In this document: positions 14,182 to 23,360 of the stretch, in pieces
How the letters are laid out: the number at the start of each line of letters is the position of its first letter
Position numbering within the stretch: the first letter of the stretch is position 1
Assembly: GCA_037444825.1 (NCBI GenBank)
Contig: JBBILR010000027.1
Span: 1 to 28,570, forward strand
Direction of reading: 5' to 3'
From: JBFLVU01 sp037444825
GTDB taxonomy: Bacteria; Acidobacteriota; UBA4820; DSQY01
DNA length: 28,570 bases
Program-made: the position numbers and the translations under genes
The notes under the pieces: model-generated
The model's input: only the letters and a program-made list of their open reading frames with translations
Database searches by the model: none
What the model was told of the DNA's origin: nothing

Positions 14182-14706
14182 TCACCAGCCGATCCCCCGG
14201 CCGTCCCTCAGGGTGGTGGGGTGCCTCCTCCCCAGGCCGAAGGGGCTGACGTGCCTGGGGTGGTCGCAGCGTTCTTCGATCCGCCGGTTCCGGAGCCCCG
14301 GCGAGTAGGCGGCCGTACTCTCGTCGTGGAGCGCGATGATCAAATCGCTGTCGTGGTCTTTGTCTTCCCGGACGATCACCCGGACCCGAAGGCCCCGGAA
14401 GCTGGGGGGGATGGTGTACTCGGCCCACTGGACGTCGTCGGGGGCGATGCCGGGCTCCAGGCCGCCTCCGCTGGTGAGGGCCCCCACGGTCCGCCACCGG
14501 CCGCCCTTCCAGACCTGGACCTCGGCCCGCGTGGTCGTGGTGAGGGCGATGTACATGAAGTGGTCGTGGTGGGGGTCCTTTCCCGAGTCGAAGGCGATGA
14601 AGTCCCCCGGACGGCTGAGGAGAACCCAGGAGAGGGCGGGGACGGCGAGGGTGGCGCCCACGAAAGCCGCGAATGCGGCCCCCCATGGGGTTCGGCGCCG
14701 CTCCAT
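14182..14706 (-). CDS. Hypothetical exported protein with one N-terminal membrane segment
   Basis: A 174-residue protein not assigned to any family. Residues 1-6 are basic (ERRR), 9-31 form a hydrophobic signal or anchor (AAFAAFVGATLAVPALSWVLL), and the rest should be outside the cytoplasm. That part is beta-rich, with YIALTTTTRAEVQVWKGG, an alternating region around TVGALTSGGG, VQWAEYTIPPSFRGL and RVIVREDKDHDSDLIIALHDE; the last, with HDSD and several Asp, could bind metal. The end is rich in His and Arg. The ATG at 14706 has GGAGGAGGGAG upstream. It stands alone, convergent with the MOSC gene and divergent from the binding-protein operon. Confidence 0.65.
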   Translation of the reverse strand: MERRRTPWGAAFAAFVGATLAVPALSWVLLSRPGDFIAFDSGKDPHHDHFMYIALTTTTRAEVQVWKGGRWRTVGALTSGGGLEPGIAPDDVQWAEYTIPPSFRGLRVRVIVREDKDHDSDLIIALHDESTAAYSPGLRNRRIEERCDHPRHVSPFGLGRRHPTTLRDGRGIGW

Positions 14707-14840
14707 CTCCCTCCTCCTGGTAACCCAATGGGCCGCCGGCCGAGGACGGCCTGCGGGAGTCATGCAAAGCGCATTCCGATTCCGCCTCCTTGAGAAACCC
14801 CGCCCAACGGGGGCCGCGGCCGGGGGAGGTCGGGCGTGGA

Positions 14841-14875
14841 GCGGGAATTCTTTCGGCCGGGGGAAAAATTCCCGC
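14841..14875. promoter_or_regulatory. Inverted repeat upstream of the binding-protein/two-component operon
   Basis: GCGGGAATT (14841-14849) and AATTCCCGC (14867-14875) are perfect 9-bp arms around a 17-bp centre in which TTTC/GGAA can extend pairing. The right arm ends 8 bp before the -35 box at 14884. This position suits an activator or a repressor site; a long hairpin is also possible. No regulator is known for this motif. Confidence 0.55.
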
Positions 14876-14883
14876 GAACCGCC

Positions 14884-14912
14884 TTGACTCGCAACCACGC
14901 CCACCCTAGAGT
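14884..14912 (+). promoter_or_regulatory. Sigma70 promoter of the sensor operon
   Basis: TTGACT (14884-14889), a 17-nt spacer and TAGAGT (14907-14912). The -35 box matches five of six positions and the -10 four of six. The predicted start is about 50 nt upstream of the GTG at 14969. Confidence 0.6.
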
Positions 14913-14968
14913 GGCCGGGAGGGGAGAAGCCCGAAAGCGCGGCATTCCGGCACCTCGAGGGGGAACCG

Positions 14969-16570
14969 GTGGAAAGGGAAGGCCCTTCTTCCCGTAGAGG
15001 AAAGGCGGGGGTCCGGTGGGGAGGATGGGGTTGCGGCCTCCTCCTTCTGGCGCTGTGCTGCGGAGGGCCCCCGGGAGGCGCCGTCCAGCGGTACGGGGGC
15101 GTCCTCCGCCTGCCGCTGAACGAACAGGTCGTTCCCCTGGACCCCATCCTGCCGGCGCCGGTGGCCTCGCAGCAGCTCCGGGGCCTCGTCTTCGAAACCC
15201 TGGTGCGCCAGGACAGCCGGACGGGCGAAGGGGTCCCCTGGCTCGCCGAGCGGTGGGAGGTTTCCCGCGACGGGCGAACCTACACCTTCTTCTTGCGTCC
15301 GGGGGTTTACTTTCACGCCCTTCCGGGGCTTCCCGCCGGGGCGGCGCTGGACGCGGCGGGGGTCCGGAGGAGCCTGGAGAGGATGCTGGCCCCCTCCTCC
15401 CCGGCGTCCCAAGCCGGCCTCTTCGAAGACCTCCTCCTGGGAGCCTCGGCCTACCGGCGCGGTCAGGCGGCCTCGGTGGAAGGCATCGAGACGCCCGACG
15501 AGAGAACGGTGGTCTTCCACCTCCTCCGGGAGGAGCGGGACTTCCCCCGTTTTCTTTCCTTGCCCGAGACGGCGGTGGTGGATTGTCGGGTGGTGGACCG
15601 GTGGGGGTCCCCCGCCTTCCGGGAACACCCGTCGGGCACGGGGCCCTTCCGCCTGGCCCTCTGGAACCCCTACGCCGAGATTCGGTTGCTCCGGCACGAA
15701 GGCTACTGGCGAAAGGGGGCCGGGGGGCAGCCCCTTCCGTACCTGAACGAGGTGCGCTTCCTCGCCTTCAGCGGAGAGGGGGCGGTGAGCGACCTTCTCT
15801 CGGGGCGCCTCGACGCCGTCTCCACGTCGGTGCTCGGGGAGCAGGAACGGAGCCTGTTGGACGCCAAAGGCTTCACCACGCGGTCCCAGGCCAAGTACAA
15901 CTTCATCGGGCTCCTGTTCCTCCCCGGAAGGAGCCCCTGGAGCGGGAGACCCGACTGGCTGGGGGCGCTCCAGGCGCGAGTCCCGTTTCTGACCTTCCAG
16001 GAGCTGTACCTGCCGGCCACGGGCTTCGTTCCCCCCGGTTCCCCCTGGCACGACGAGGGGTGCCGGCCGGTTCGGAGACCACCCATGCCTTCGCCCCTTC
16101 CCGACCTCCACATCGACCTCCTGAACCGGGAGGCGGGGGTGGGGAAGAGGCTGGCGGCCCTCTGGGCTCCCATCGGGGTGAACGTCACCTGGACCCTTCA
16201 CGGGGAAGCAGACTACTGGCGGGGACTGGCCGAGGAACGCTTCCCCGTCTGCCGCGCCGGCTGGGTGGCCGAGGCCCCCACCCTCTGGTCGCTGGCCGAG
16301 CCCTTCCGCTCCCGCTCCCCCTTTCGCGCCGCCTCCCTCGGGGATCCCCTCTTCGACCGGCTCTGGCAGAAAAGCCGGGCGGAGGAGGACCCGCAGGTCC
16401 TCAAGGCCCTGGCCTGCGAGATGGAGGAGCGGGTCCGCCGGTCGGGGAGGTGGGTCTTTCTGTGGCACGAGCGGGTATCCCTCACGTGGAACGAGAAGGT
16501 CCGGGGGCTGGAGGCCTGCGTGAACCCGGTGATGGATATGGACCTCAGCGAGGTGTGGATCGAACCATGA
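14969..16570 (+). CDS. Extracellular solute-binding protein, family 5 (peptide-binding type), operon-linked to a two-component system
   Basis: A 533-residue exported binding protein. An N-terminal signal (basic RRGKAGVRWGG, hydrophobic CGLLLLALCC) precedes the SBP_bac_5 fold: RYGGVLRLPLNE, DPILPAPVASQQLRGLVFETLV, WLAERWEVSRDGRTYTFFLR, GTGPFRLALWNPYAEIRLLRHEGYW and, near the end, WHERVSLTWNEKVRGLE. The usual DppA/OppA motif (NPPFDDxRVRQAL) in the middle is reduced, so ligand binding may be altered. Family members bind peptides, nickel or sugars. The start is GTG 14969 after GAGGGGG. Its stop overlaps the kinase ATG (ATGA), so the protein is made together with a sensor kinase, not with permeases; a sensing role is inferred. 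Confidence 0.85.
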   Translation: MEREGPSSRRGKAGVRWGGWGCGLLLLALCCGGPPGGAVQRYGGVLRLPLNEQVVPLDPILPAPVASQQLRGLVFETLVRQDSRTGEGVPWLAERWEVSRDGRTYTFFLRPGVYFHALPGLPAGAALDAAGVRRSLERMLAPSSPASQAGLFEDLLLGASAYRRGQAASVEGIETPDERTVVFHLLREERDFPRFLSLPETAVVDCRVVDRWGSPAFREHPSGTGPFRLALWNPYAEIRLLRHEGYWRKGAGGQPLPYLNEVRFLAFSGEGAVSDLLSGRLDAVSTSVLGEQERSLLDAKGFTTRSQAKYNFIGLLFLPGRSPWSGRPDWLGALQARVPFLTFQELYLPATGFVPPGSPWHDEGCRPVRRPPMPSPLPDLHIDLLNREAGVGKRLAALWAPIGVNVTWTLHGEADYWRGLAEERFPVCRAGWVAEAPTLWSLAEPFRSRSPFRAASLGDPLFDRLWQKSRAEEDPQVLKALACEMEERVRRSGRWVFLWHERVSLTWNEKVRGLEACVNPVMDMDLSEVWIEP

Positions 16571-18243
16571 CCCTGGCCCAGCGCCTTCGCAGGAACGTCC
16601 TCGGCCTCCTGCTCCTGCCGGCCCTGCTGGTGTGGTCGGGCTCCGTGGCCTTCGCCGTCCATCAGGTGACGCGGCAGGCCCTTCAGGAGGCGGAAGCCTC
16701 GGCCGAAGGGGCTGTGGAGTGGCTCCGGGAGGAAATGCGCCGCGACGAAGGGTTCCTGCGGTCCGCCGCCCGGATCAAGAGGGGGAGGGGACGGTTGCCG
16801 GACGTTTCCCCCTCGTCCTTCCTCCCCGTGTTTTTCCCGTACGCCAAGGCGCTTCTCCTCGAGCGCCCGGGCGTCGAAAGGCGGATCTGGCGGGCGGAGG
16901 ATTACGCCATGGCCTTGAACCTGTACAACCCCGAAGCCGGGTGGCCGGCCCCCGGAGAGCCTGTCGACGGGCCGCCGGCGCCGGAGGGGAGGGTGGTCCC
17001 CTTCGGGGAGGTGGCCCTCTGCCCCGACCCGGTCTTCCCCACCGGCAGCCTCTGGTACCGCGTTCCCGTTCTGTACGGCGAAGAAGCCGCCTTCCTTTGG
17101 GTGGAGATCCCCACCCTCGCCAGGTGGCTGACCCACCTCGAAAGCTGGCTTCGGCCCGGCGCCTTCGGGCTTCGCACCCTTCGGGGGGAGACGGTCTGGG
17201 GGGCGGCCGGGCAGGGGAGGAAAGGCCCTCTCGCGGTGAAACGGGAGGCCCTCCTCGAGGGGGCCGTCTGGGCGGGGGCGCCCCTGGCCCCCCTGGACCT
17301 GGAGCTCCGGGTGCGGCGCCCTCTGGGGATCAGCCGGACGGCCTTTCTCGGGGCGGTCCTCCTGGGCCTTCTCTTTACGGCCCTCGTGGTGGCGGTCTCC
17401 CTCCACCTGAGCCAAAAGGCCTTTTCGGAGGTGGTGGAGGGTCTTCGGGAGATGGAAGAAGCGGTGGGAGCCCTGGGAAAGGGGCGCTTCTCGGAGATGA
17501 CCGCCGGCGCCGCCGGGGGCGAACTGGCCCGCTTCATCGACGCCTTCAACCGGATGGCGGCGGATCTGAGGGAATTCCAACGGGAACGGGAGCGCGCCGT
17601 CCGAAGCGAGGCCATCGCCATGGCCTTTTCCGCCCTGGCCCACGACTTGAAGAACGGCGTGGCCCACCTGCGACTGTTGGCGGAGAACCTCGAGAAATAC
17701 TACGACCGGCCGGGGTTCCGCCAGGACGCGGTGGCCTCCCTGCGCGCCGTGGTGGATCGGCTCTCCGCGCTGCTGGAACGCGTGTCCGACAGAGGCTCGC
17801 CACCGGCGGTGGTCCGCCGGGAACCCCTCGGCGAGGTCTTCCGGAAGGTGGAGGAGCGCCACCGGGCGGACGGCCTGCGCCTGGAGCTGGAGGCCGACGA
17901 TCGAACCCGGGGGGCTTCGGTGCCCCTCCCGGCCGTGGAGGACGTGCTGGAAGTCCTCCTCTCCAACGCCCGCGAAGCCATGGCCCGCGAAGTCCTGTGC
18001 GAGGCCTCGTCGGACGGAGAAAAGCTGACCCTGACCGTTCGGGACGACGGGGAGGGCATCTCGCCCGGACAAGCTCAGAGGCTCTTCGAGGCGTTCGTCA
18101 CGAGTAAGCCGAAGGGGCTGGGGCTCGGGTTATACCACGCCCGGAGAACCCTGCGCCTTCTGGGGGGTGACCTGGCCTACGCGGGCGGTCCGGGGCCCAC
18201 CGCCTTCCGGATGGACATCCCCCTTGGGGAGGACCGGCCGTGA
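16567..18243 (+). CDS. Membrane sensor histidine kinase, PrsK-like
   Basis: A 558-residue kinase. TM1 lies at about 12-31, followed by an extracytoplasmic sensor of about 220 residues, TM2 at about 259-281, and a HAMP-like linker (about 282-340). The dimerisation/phosphoacceptor helix has LAHDLKNGVAHLRLL with H359. The ATPase domain has an N-box (LLSNAREAM, N467), a G1 box (DDGEGIS, 493-499) and a G2 box (KGLGLGLYHARR, 516-527). The HDLKN phosphoacceptor pattern and single-His layout resemble PrsK/NtrB-type kinases that pair with sigma54 activators. The start ATG overlaps the binding-protein stop and its own stop overlaps the regulator GTG, so the three products should be made in fixed ratio. 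The extracytoplasmic part is the likely contact with the binding protein. Confidence 0.9.
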   Translation: MTLAQRLRRNVLGLLLLPALLVWSGSVAFAVHQVTRQALQEAEASAEGAVEWLREEMRRDEGFLRSAARIKRGRGRLPDVSPSSFLPVFFPYAKALLLERPGVERRIWRAEDYAMALNLYNPEAGWPAPGEPVDGPPAPEGRVVPFGEVALCPDPVFPTGSLWYRVPVLYGEEAAFLWVEIPTLARWLTHLESWLRPGAFGLRTLRGETVWGAAGQGRKGPLAVKREALLEGAVWAGAPLAPLDLELRVRRPLGISRTAFLGAVLLGLLFTALVVAVSLHLSQKAFSEVVEGLREMEEAVGALGKGRFSEMTAGAAGGELARFIDAFNRMAADLREFQRERERAVRSEAIAMAFSALAHDLKNGVAHLRLLAENLEKYYDRPGFRQDAVASLRAVVDRLSALLERVSDRGSPPAVVRREPLGEVFRKVEERHRADGLRLELEADDRTRGASVPLPAVEDVLEVLLSNAREAMAREVLCEASSDGEKLTLTVRDDGEGISPGQAQRLFEAFVTSKPKGLGLGLYHARRTLRLLGGDLAYAGGPGPTAFRMDIPLGEDRP

Positions 18244-19568
18244 AGCTTCTCTTGGTGGAGGACGACCGATCGTTGCGGCGGCAACTCCGGTGGGCCCTGG
18301 AGGGGACCTTTCCGGAGATCCGCGAGGCGGAGGACGAGGAGGGGGCGCGCCGGGAGGCCGCGGCCATGGACCGGGGGGTGGTCCTGCTGGACCTTCACCT
18401 CCCCCCCCAGCCCGAGAACCCGGAGGCGGGCCTCCGGCTCCTGGCCGAGCTGGCGAGACGCCCCGACGACCTCACCGTGGTGGTCCTTTCGGGCACGGGG
18501 GACCCGGTGGCGCCCAAGGAGGCCCTGCGGACGGGGGCGTGGGACTTCCTGGCCAAACCCGTGGACACCGACTTCCTCCTGGCCGTCCTCCGAAGGGCGG
18601 CGGAGCGGGTCCGACTCCTGGGCCGTTTGGAAAGGAGGGGGCCCGGGCTCCGTCTCTTCCACGGAATGGCCGGGGAAAGCCGGGCCATGGAAGCCCTCTT
18701 CGAATGGTGCCGGCGCGCCGCGCCTTCCGATCTGCCCGTCCTCCTCGAAGGGGAGAGCGGATCGGGCAAGGAGCGGGCCGCGGCGGCCATCCACGAGCTG
18801 TCGGGGAGGGCCAAGGGGCCCTTCGTGGCGGTGAACTGCGGCGCCATTCCCGAGAACCTCTTCGAGAGCGAGTTCTTCGGGTACGTGAAGGGGGCCTTCA
18901 CGGGAGCGGCGGGGGCCCGGGAGGGGCTGCTCAAACGGAGCCACGGCGGGACCCTCTTTCTCGACGAGATCACCCTCCTCACCCCCGCCTCCCAGGGCAA
19001 GCTCCTCAGGTTCCTGGAAGACGGCCGCTTCCGGCCTTTGGGGTCCTCCCGCGACGAGACGGTGGACGTCCGGATCGTCTCCGCCACCAACGCCGAGGTG
19101 GACCGGGAGGTCCGGGAAGGGCGCTTCCGGGCGGACCTCTTCTTCCGACTGGCGGCCCTGAGGCGCAAGATTCCCCCCCTCCGGGAGCGGCGGGAGGACA
19201 TCCCCCTGCTCCTCTCGCTCTTTCTGGGACCGGACCCGCCCCCCTTCACCAAGGAGGCCCTGGCCCGCCTGGAGTCCTACCACTGGCCGGGAAACGTCCG
19301 CCAGCTCCAGCACGTGGCGAGACGGGTGGCCGTCATGGTGAGGAACCGACCCGTGACCCCCGAGGACCTGGAGATGGAGGGCCCCTATCTGCCCGCACCC
19401 GGCGGGGAAGCCGCGTTGGGGCCCTTTGAGGAGCGGGTGGCCCGCTTCGAGAGGTCCCTCCTGGAGGCGGCCCTCGCCCACGCCTCGGGGGACCGCCGGA
19501 AGGCGGCGGAGGCGCTGTCCCTCTCCCCCTCCCAGTTCCGGTATCTGGCGAAGAAGTACGGCCTCTGA
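18240..19568 (+). CDS. NtrC-family sigma54-dependent response regulator, PrsR-like
   Basis: A 442-residue transcription activator. The receiver domain (1-120) has acidic pocket EDD (7-9), phosphoacceptor D51 in VVLLDLHLPP, S84/T86 in LSGTGD and K106 in LAKPVD. The AAA+ domain has Walker A GESGSGKE (171-178), the sigma54-contact loop GAFTGA (218-223), Walker B GTLFLDE and the arginine-finger region FRADLFFRL. A C-terminal Fis-type helix-turn-helix lies at about 405-440 (ASGDRRKAAEALSLSPSQFRYLAKKYGL, cited by ends only). The insertion after D51 (LPPQPENPEAGL) is typical of PrsR. The GTG start overlaps the kinase stop, with GGGGAGGA upstream. It needs sigma54; the only clear sigma54 promoter in the window is at 22564. 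Confidence 0.93.
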   Translation: MKLLLVEDDRSLRRQLRWALEGTFPEIREAEDEEGARREAAAMDRGVVLLDLHLPPQPENPEAGLRLLAELARRPDDLTVVVLSGTGDPVAPKEALRTGAWDFLAKPVDTDFLLAVLRRAAERVRLLGRLERRGPGLRLFHGMAGESRAMEALFEWCRRAAPSDLPVLLEGESGSGKERAAAAIHELSGRAKGPFVAVNCGAIPENLFESEFFGYVKGAFTGAAGAREGLLKRSHGGTLFLDEITLLTPASQGKLLRFLEDGRFRPLGSSRDETVDVRIVSATNAEVDREVREGRFRADLFFRLAALRRKIPPLRERREDIPLLLSLFLGPDPPPFTKEALARLESYHWPGNVRQLQHVARRVAVMVRNRPVTPEDLEMEGPYLPAPGGEAALGPFEERVARFERSLLEAALAHASGDRRKAAEALSLSPSQFRYLAKKYGL

Positions 19569-19572
19569 GGGG

Positions 19573-19992
19573 TCAGCGGGCCAGGGCCAGGCGCTTGGGC
19601 TCCACCTCCTCTCGGAGGAAGCGGACCACCTCCTGGGTGGAGGTTCCGGGGGTGAAGATCCTGGCCACCCCGGCGGCGAGAAGCCCCGGGATGTCCTCGT
19701 CGGGGATGATGCCGCCTCCGAAGACCACGATGTCGGAGGCGTCCTTCTCCCGAAGCAGCCGGATGACCTTGGGGAAGAGGGTGTTGTGGGCGCCGGAGAG
19801 GATGGAGAGGCCGATGGCGTCCACGTCCTCCTGGAGGGCCGTGGCCACCACCTGCTCGGGGGTTTGGTGGAGGCCGGTGTAGATCACCTCGTAACCCGCG
19901 TCCCGAAGAGCCCGGGCGATGATCTTGGCGCCCCGGTCGTGGCCGTCGAGACCCACCTTGCCGATGAGAAGCCGGAGTTTTCGCTCGCCCAT
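19573..19992 (-). CDS. Cobalamin-binding subunit of a B12-dependent acyl-CoA mutase
   Basis: A 139-residue B12-binding domain. It has the cobalt-ligating motif LDGHDRGAK (His18), then YTGLHQTPEQVV, GLSILSGAHNTLFP and VFGGGIIPDEDIPGL, ending with FTPGTSTQEVV, as in the C-terminal domain of methylmalonyl-CoA mutase and in the separate small subunits of two-part mutases (IcmB, HcmB, archaeal McmA2). It should bind adenosylcobalamin and assemble with the catalytic subunit encoded at 20694-22361. The start ATG at 19992 follows GAGGTGG. A DUF4126 gene lies between the two subunit genes. It is convergent with the response regulator gene, with only 4 bp between stops. Confidence 0.92.
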   Translation of the reverse strand: MGERKLRLLIGKVGLDGHDRGAKIIARALRDAGYEVIYTGLHQTPEQVVATALQEDVDAIGLSILSGAHNTLFPKVIRLLREKDASDIVVFGGGIIPDEDIPGLLAAGVARIFTPGTSTQEVVRFLREEVEPKRLALAR

Positions 19993-20051
19993 GGACCACC
20001 TCGCAGGTCTCTCAGTATACAACTCCTCGGCCCGGAGCGCGGGAGGGGAGG

Positions 20052-20606
20052 TCAAGCGGCGCGCCGGCGCCGCAGCGCCCAGACCGCCAGGGAGAGGGCG
20101 CCCACCACCAGGAGGCCCGTCAGGAGAGGCACGAGGACCGAGAGGACCGACACGGCGGCGGAGGCGCCGGTTTCCACCGCGGCCACCAGCGGGTTGGCCG
20201 TCCCCAGCGTCGTGAGGGACGACAGAAGCCGGCCCTTCACCGTGGCCACCTGGATGAGCCCCGCCGCTCCGCCCCCCGCGATGAGGGCCAGGGTCCACCG
20301 GAGGAAGGGGTCCATCTCGCCGAAGGCGGTGGCCGCCACCACGGTTCCCGCCACCACCGCCGCGGGGGTGGCCAGGAGGTCCAGGAGGTGGTCCAGCCAG
20401 GGGACGTGGTAGGCGGCCACCTCGAGCAGGGTGGCCACGGCGAAGGCCAGGAGGGCGGGCCACGTCCCCATCCAGAAAAAGCCCTTCGCCAGCGTGAGAT
20501 GGCCCGACAGGGCGGCGATGGAGACCACGAGGGGCGGAACGAAGACCCGGAAGCCGCACGCCGCCGCCAGCCCCACGCCGATCAAAACGCCGAGCAGGGT
20601 CTCCAT
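20052..20606 (-). CDS. DUF4126 membrane protein
   Basis: A 184-residue, very hydrophobic protein with about five membrane segments. The N-terminus (LLGVLIGVGLAAACGFRVFVPPLV), the middle WLDHLLDLLATPAAVVAGTVV and GGGAAGLIQVATVKGR match DUF4126, a family without assigned function. The C-terminus is basic (RRRRAA). The ATG at 20606 has AGGAGAG upstream. It sits between the catalytic and B12 subunits of the mutase in the same direction, 87 bp after one and 59 bp before the other. The gap towards the mutase can form a GGGGGC/GCCCCC hairpin. Whether it works with the mutase, for example in substrate or cobamide passage, is unknown. Confidence 0.85.
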   Translation of the reverse strand: METLLGVLIGVGLAAACGFRVFVPPLVVSIAALSGHLTLAKGFFWMGTWPALLAFAVATLLEVAAYHVPWLDHLLDLLATPAAVVAGTVVAATAFGEMDPFLRWTLALIAGGGAAGLIQVATVKGRLLSSLTTLGTANPLVAAVETGASAAVSVLSVLVPLLTGLLVVGALSLAVWALRRRRAA

Positions 20607-20693
20607 GGTTCTCTCCTGGCGAGGGGGGGCTTCCGGCGCCCCCTCAACCTCGCCCCCCGCCTGCCCTCCCCATTCCCCCTACGCGCTTCACCG

Positions 20694-22361
<1,668 letters not shown>

Positions 22362-22455
22362 CCGCGCACCTCCGGAACGTTCGAGACGCAGGGTCCCTTG
22401 GAAGACCTCCAAGAAAACCACAGGGGCGACGGCGATGCAAGGCCGGAGGGCAAGC

Positions 22456-22523
22456 GCGCCAAAAGGGAAGACGCTGTGCCAAAGTGGCCTGGTATTTTGG
22501 CCTCGGCCAGCTTCTTTTGGCGC
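22456..22523 (+). promoter_or_regulatory. Nested inverted repeats: candidate upstream activator sites
   Basis: Outer arms GCGCCAAAAG (22456-22465) and CTTTTGGCGC (22514-22523) form a perfect 10-bp inverted repeat. Inside lies a second dyad, GCCAAA (22478-22483) and TTTGGC (22496-22501). Four GCCAAA-type half sites thus lie 50-120 bp upstream of the sigma54 promoter, the usual place for NtrC-family activator binding. Confidence 0.6.
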
Positions 22524-22563
22524 TGGCGGGCCTTCCCGGGGGGTGGGGGGCCGTGGACCGCTC

Positions 22564-22578
22564 TGGCACGGTACTTGC
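22564..22578 (+). promoter_or_regulatory. Sigma54 (-24/-12) promoter
   Basis: TGGCACG-GTAC-TTGC matches the sigma54 consensus TGGCACG-N4-TTGC at every defined base, with the invariant GG (22565-22566) and GC (22577-22578) separated by 10 bp. Transcription should start near 22590, just ahead of the AAAGGAGG ribosome site of the small secreted protein. Confidence 0.88.
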
Positions 22579-22612
22579 GCGAGGGAGGACGTCCGAAAGG
22601 AGGTTGATGACC

Positions 22613-22825
22613 ATGAAGAAACTCGTTCTTGCCGCCGCCGCCGGAATCCTGACCCTCGGCCTCTTTGCCCAGGCCCCGGCGAACCCTGTCCAGCCCCAGA
22701 AGAGCGCTTCTCAGACGCAGACGCAGACCACGCAGGGCAACGAAAAGCCCGCCGCCCACAAGAAGCACCACAAGCAGGCGAAGCAGGGCGAAAGCACCAC
22801 CGCCAAGCCCGCTCCCACCAAGTGA
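22613..22825 (+). CDS. Small secreted basic low-complexity protein (Asr-like)
   Basis: A 70-residue protein with a classical signal peptide (MKKLVLAAAAGILTLGLFAQA). The mature part of about 47 residues is built from Gln, Thr, Lys, His, Ala and Pro (QTQTQTTQ, KPAAHKKHHKQAKQ, TTAKPAPTK). This composition, with HKKHHK clusters, resembles the periplasmic acid-shock protein Asr of enterobacteria and related intrinsically disordered basic proteins; the similarity is by composition, not alignment. ATG 22613 is 9 nt after AAAGGAGG; ATG 22607 (adding Met-Thr) is only 3 nt from it. A perfect sigma54 promoter lies upstream and a strong terminator downstream, so it is a dedicated one-gene unit under activator control. 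Confidence 0.8.
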   Translation: MKKLVLAAAAGILTLGLFAQAPANPVQPQKSASQTQTQTTQGNEKPAAHKKHHKQAKQGESTTAKPAPTK

Positions 22826-22843
22826 CCGCACCCATGGCGGCGC

Positions 22844-22879
22844 AAAGGCCCGCCCCCCGGGGCGGGCCTTTCCTTTTTT
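22844..22879 (+). terminator. Rho-independent terminator
   Basis: AAAGGCCCGCC (22844-22854), a 6-nt loop and GGCGGGCCTTT (22861-22871) form a perfect 11-bp stem, then CC and six T residues (22874-22879). It closes the small secreted protein unit 18 nt after its stop and separates it from rpiB. Confidence 0.92.
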
Positions 22880-22916
22880 CCGGTGGGAGCCTATGCTGGG
22901 GGCCGGGGGTGAGGCC

Positions 22917-23360
22917 GTGCGCATCGTCATCGGCAGCGACCACGCGGGGTTCGAACTCAAGGAGTTCGTGAAGGAGAAGCTCCTTTCCTGGGGCCACGAG
23001 GTGCATGACGCGGGGACCCACTCGGAGGCCTCGGTGGACTACCCCGACTTCGCCCGGGCGGTCTGCCGCGAACTCCTTTCCGGTGGGGCGGAGCGCGCGG
23101 TCCTCGTCTGCGGTTCGGGGGTGGGGATGTCCATGGCCGCCAACCGCCACCGGGGCGTCCGCGCCGTGCTCTGCACCGACCTGTACCTCGCGAAATATTC
23201 CCGGCTCCACAACGACGCCAACGTCCTCTGCCTGCCCGGCCGCCTCATGGGGAAAGGGCTTTGCGAGGAGGTCCTGAGGGTCTGGCTGGAGACCCCCTTC
23301 GAAGGGGGGCGCCACGAGCGCCGGATCCGGAAGCTGGACGAGGAAGGAGGAGCGCCGTGA
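22917..23360 (+). CDS. rpiB: Ribose-5-phosphate isomerase B
   Basis: A 147-residue sugar-phosphate isomerase of the RpiB/LacAB family, interconverting ribose 5-phosphate and ribulose 5-phosphate. Motifs are RIVIGSDHAGFELK at the N-terminus (Asp8, His9), VDYPDFA, the catalytic Cys in VLVCGSGVGMSMAANR (C65) and RLHNDANVLCLPGRL with H98/N99 and neighbours. The GTG at 22917, which gives the canonical MRIVIGSDHA start, is preferred to ATG 22893. The length is close to the family norm of about 149. Its stop overlaps the GTG of the next gene (GTGA), so it is coupled to the Met8-like gene. It begins about 40 nt after the terminator, so its promoter is not obvious; low-level read-through is possible. 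Confidence 0.93.
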   Translation: MRIVIGSDHAGFELKEFVKEKLLSWGHEVHDAGTHSEASVDYPDFARAVCRELLSGGAERAVLVCGSGVGMSMAANRHRGVRAVLCTDLYLAKYSRLHNDANVLCLPGRLMGKGLCEEVLRVWLETPFEGGRHERRIRKLDEEGGAP

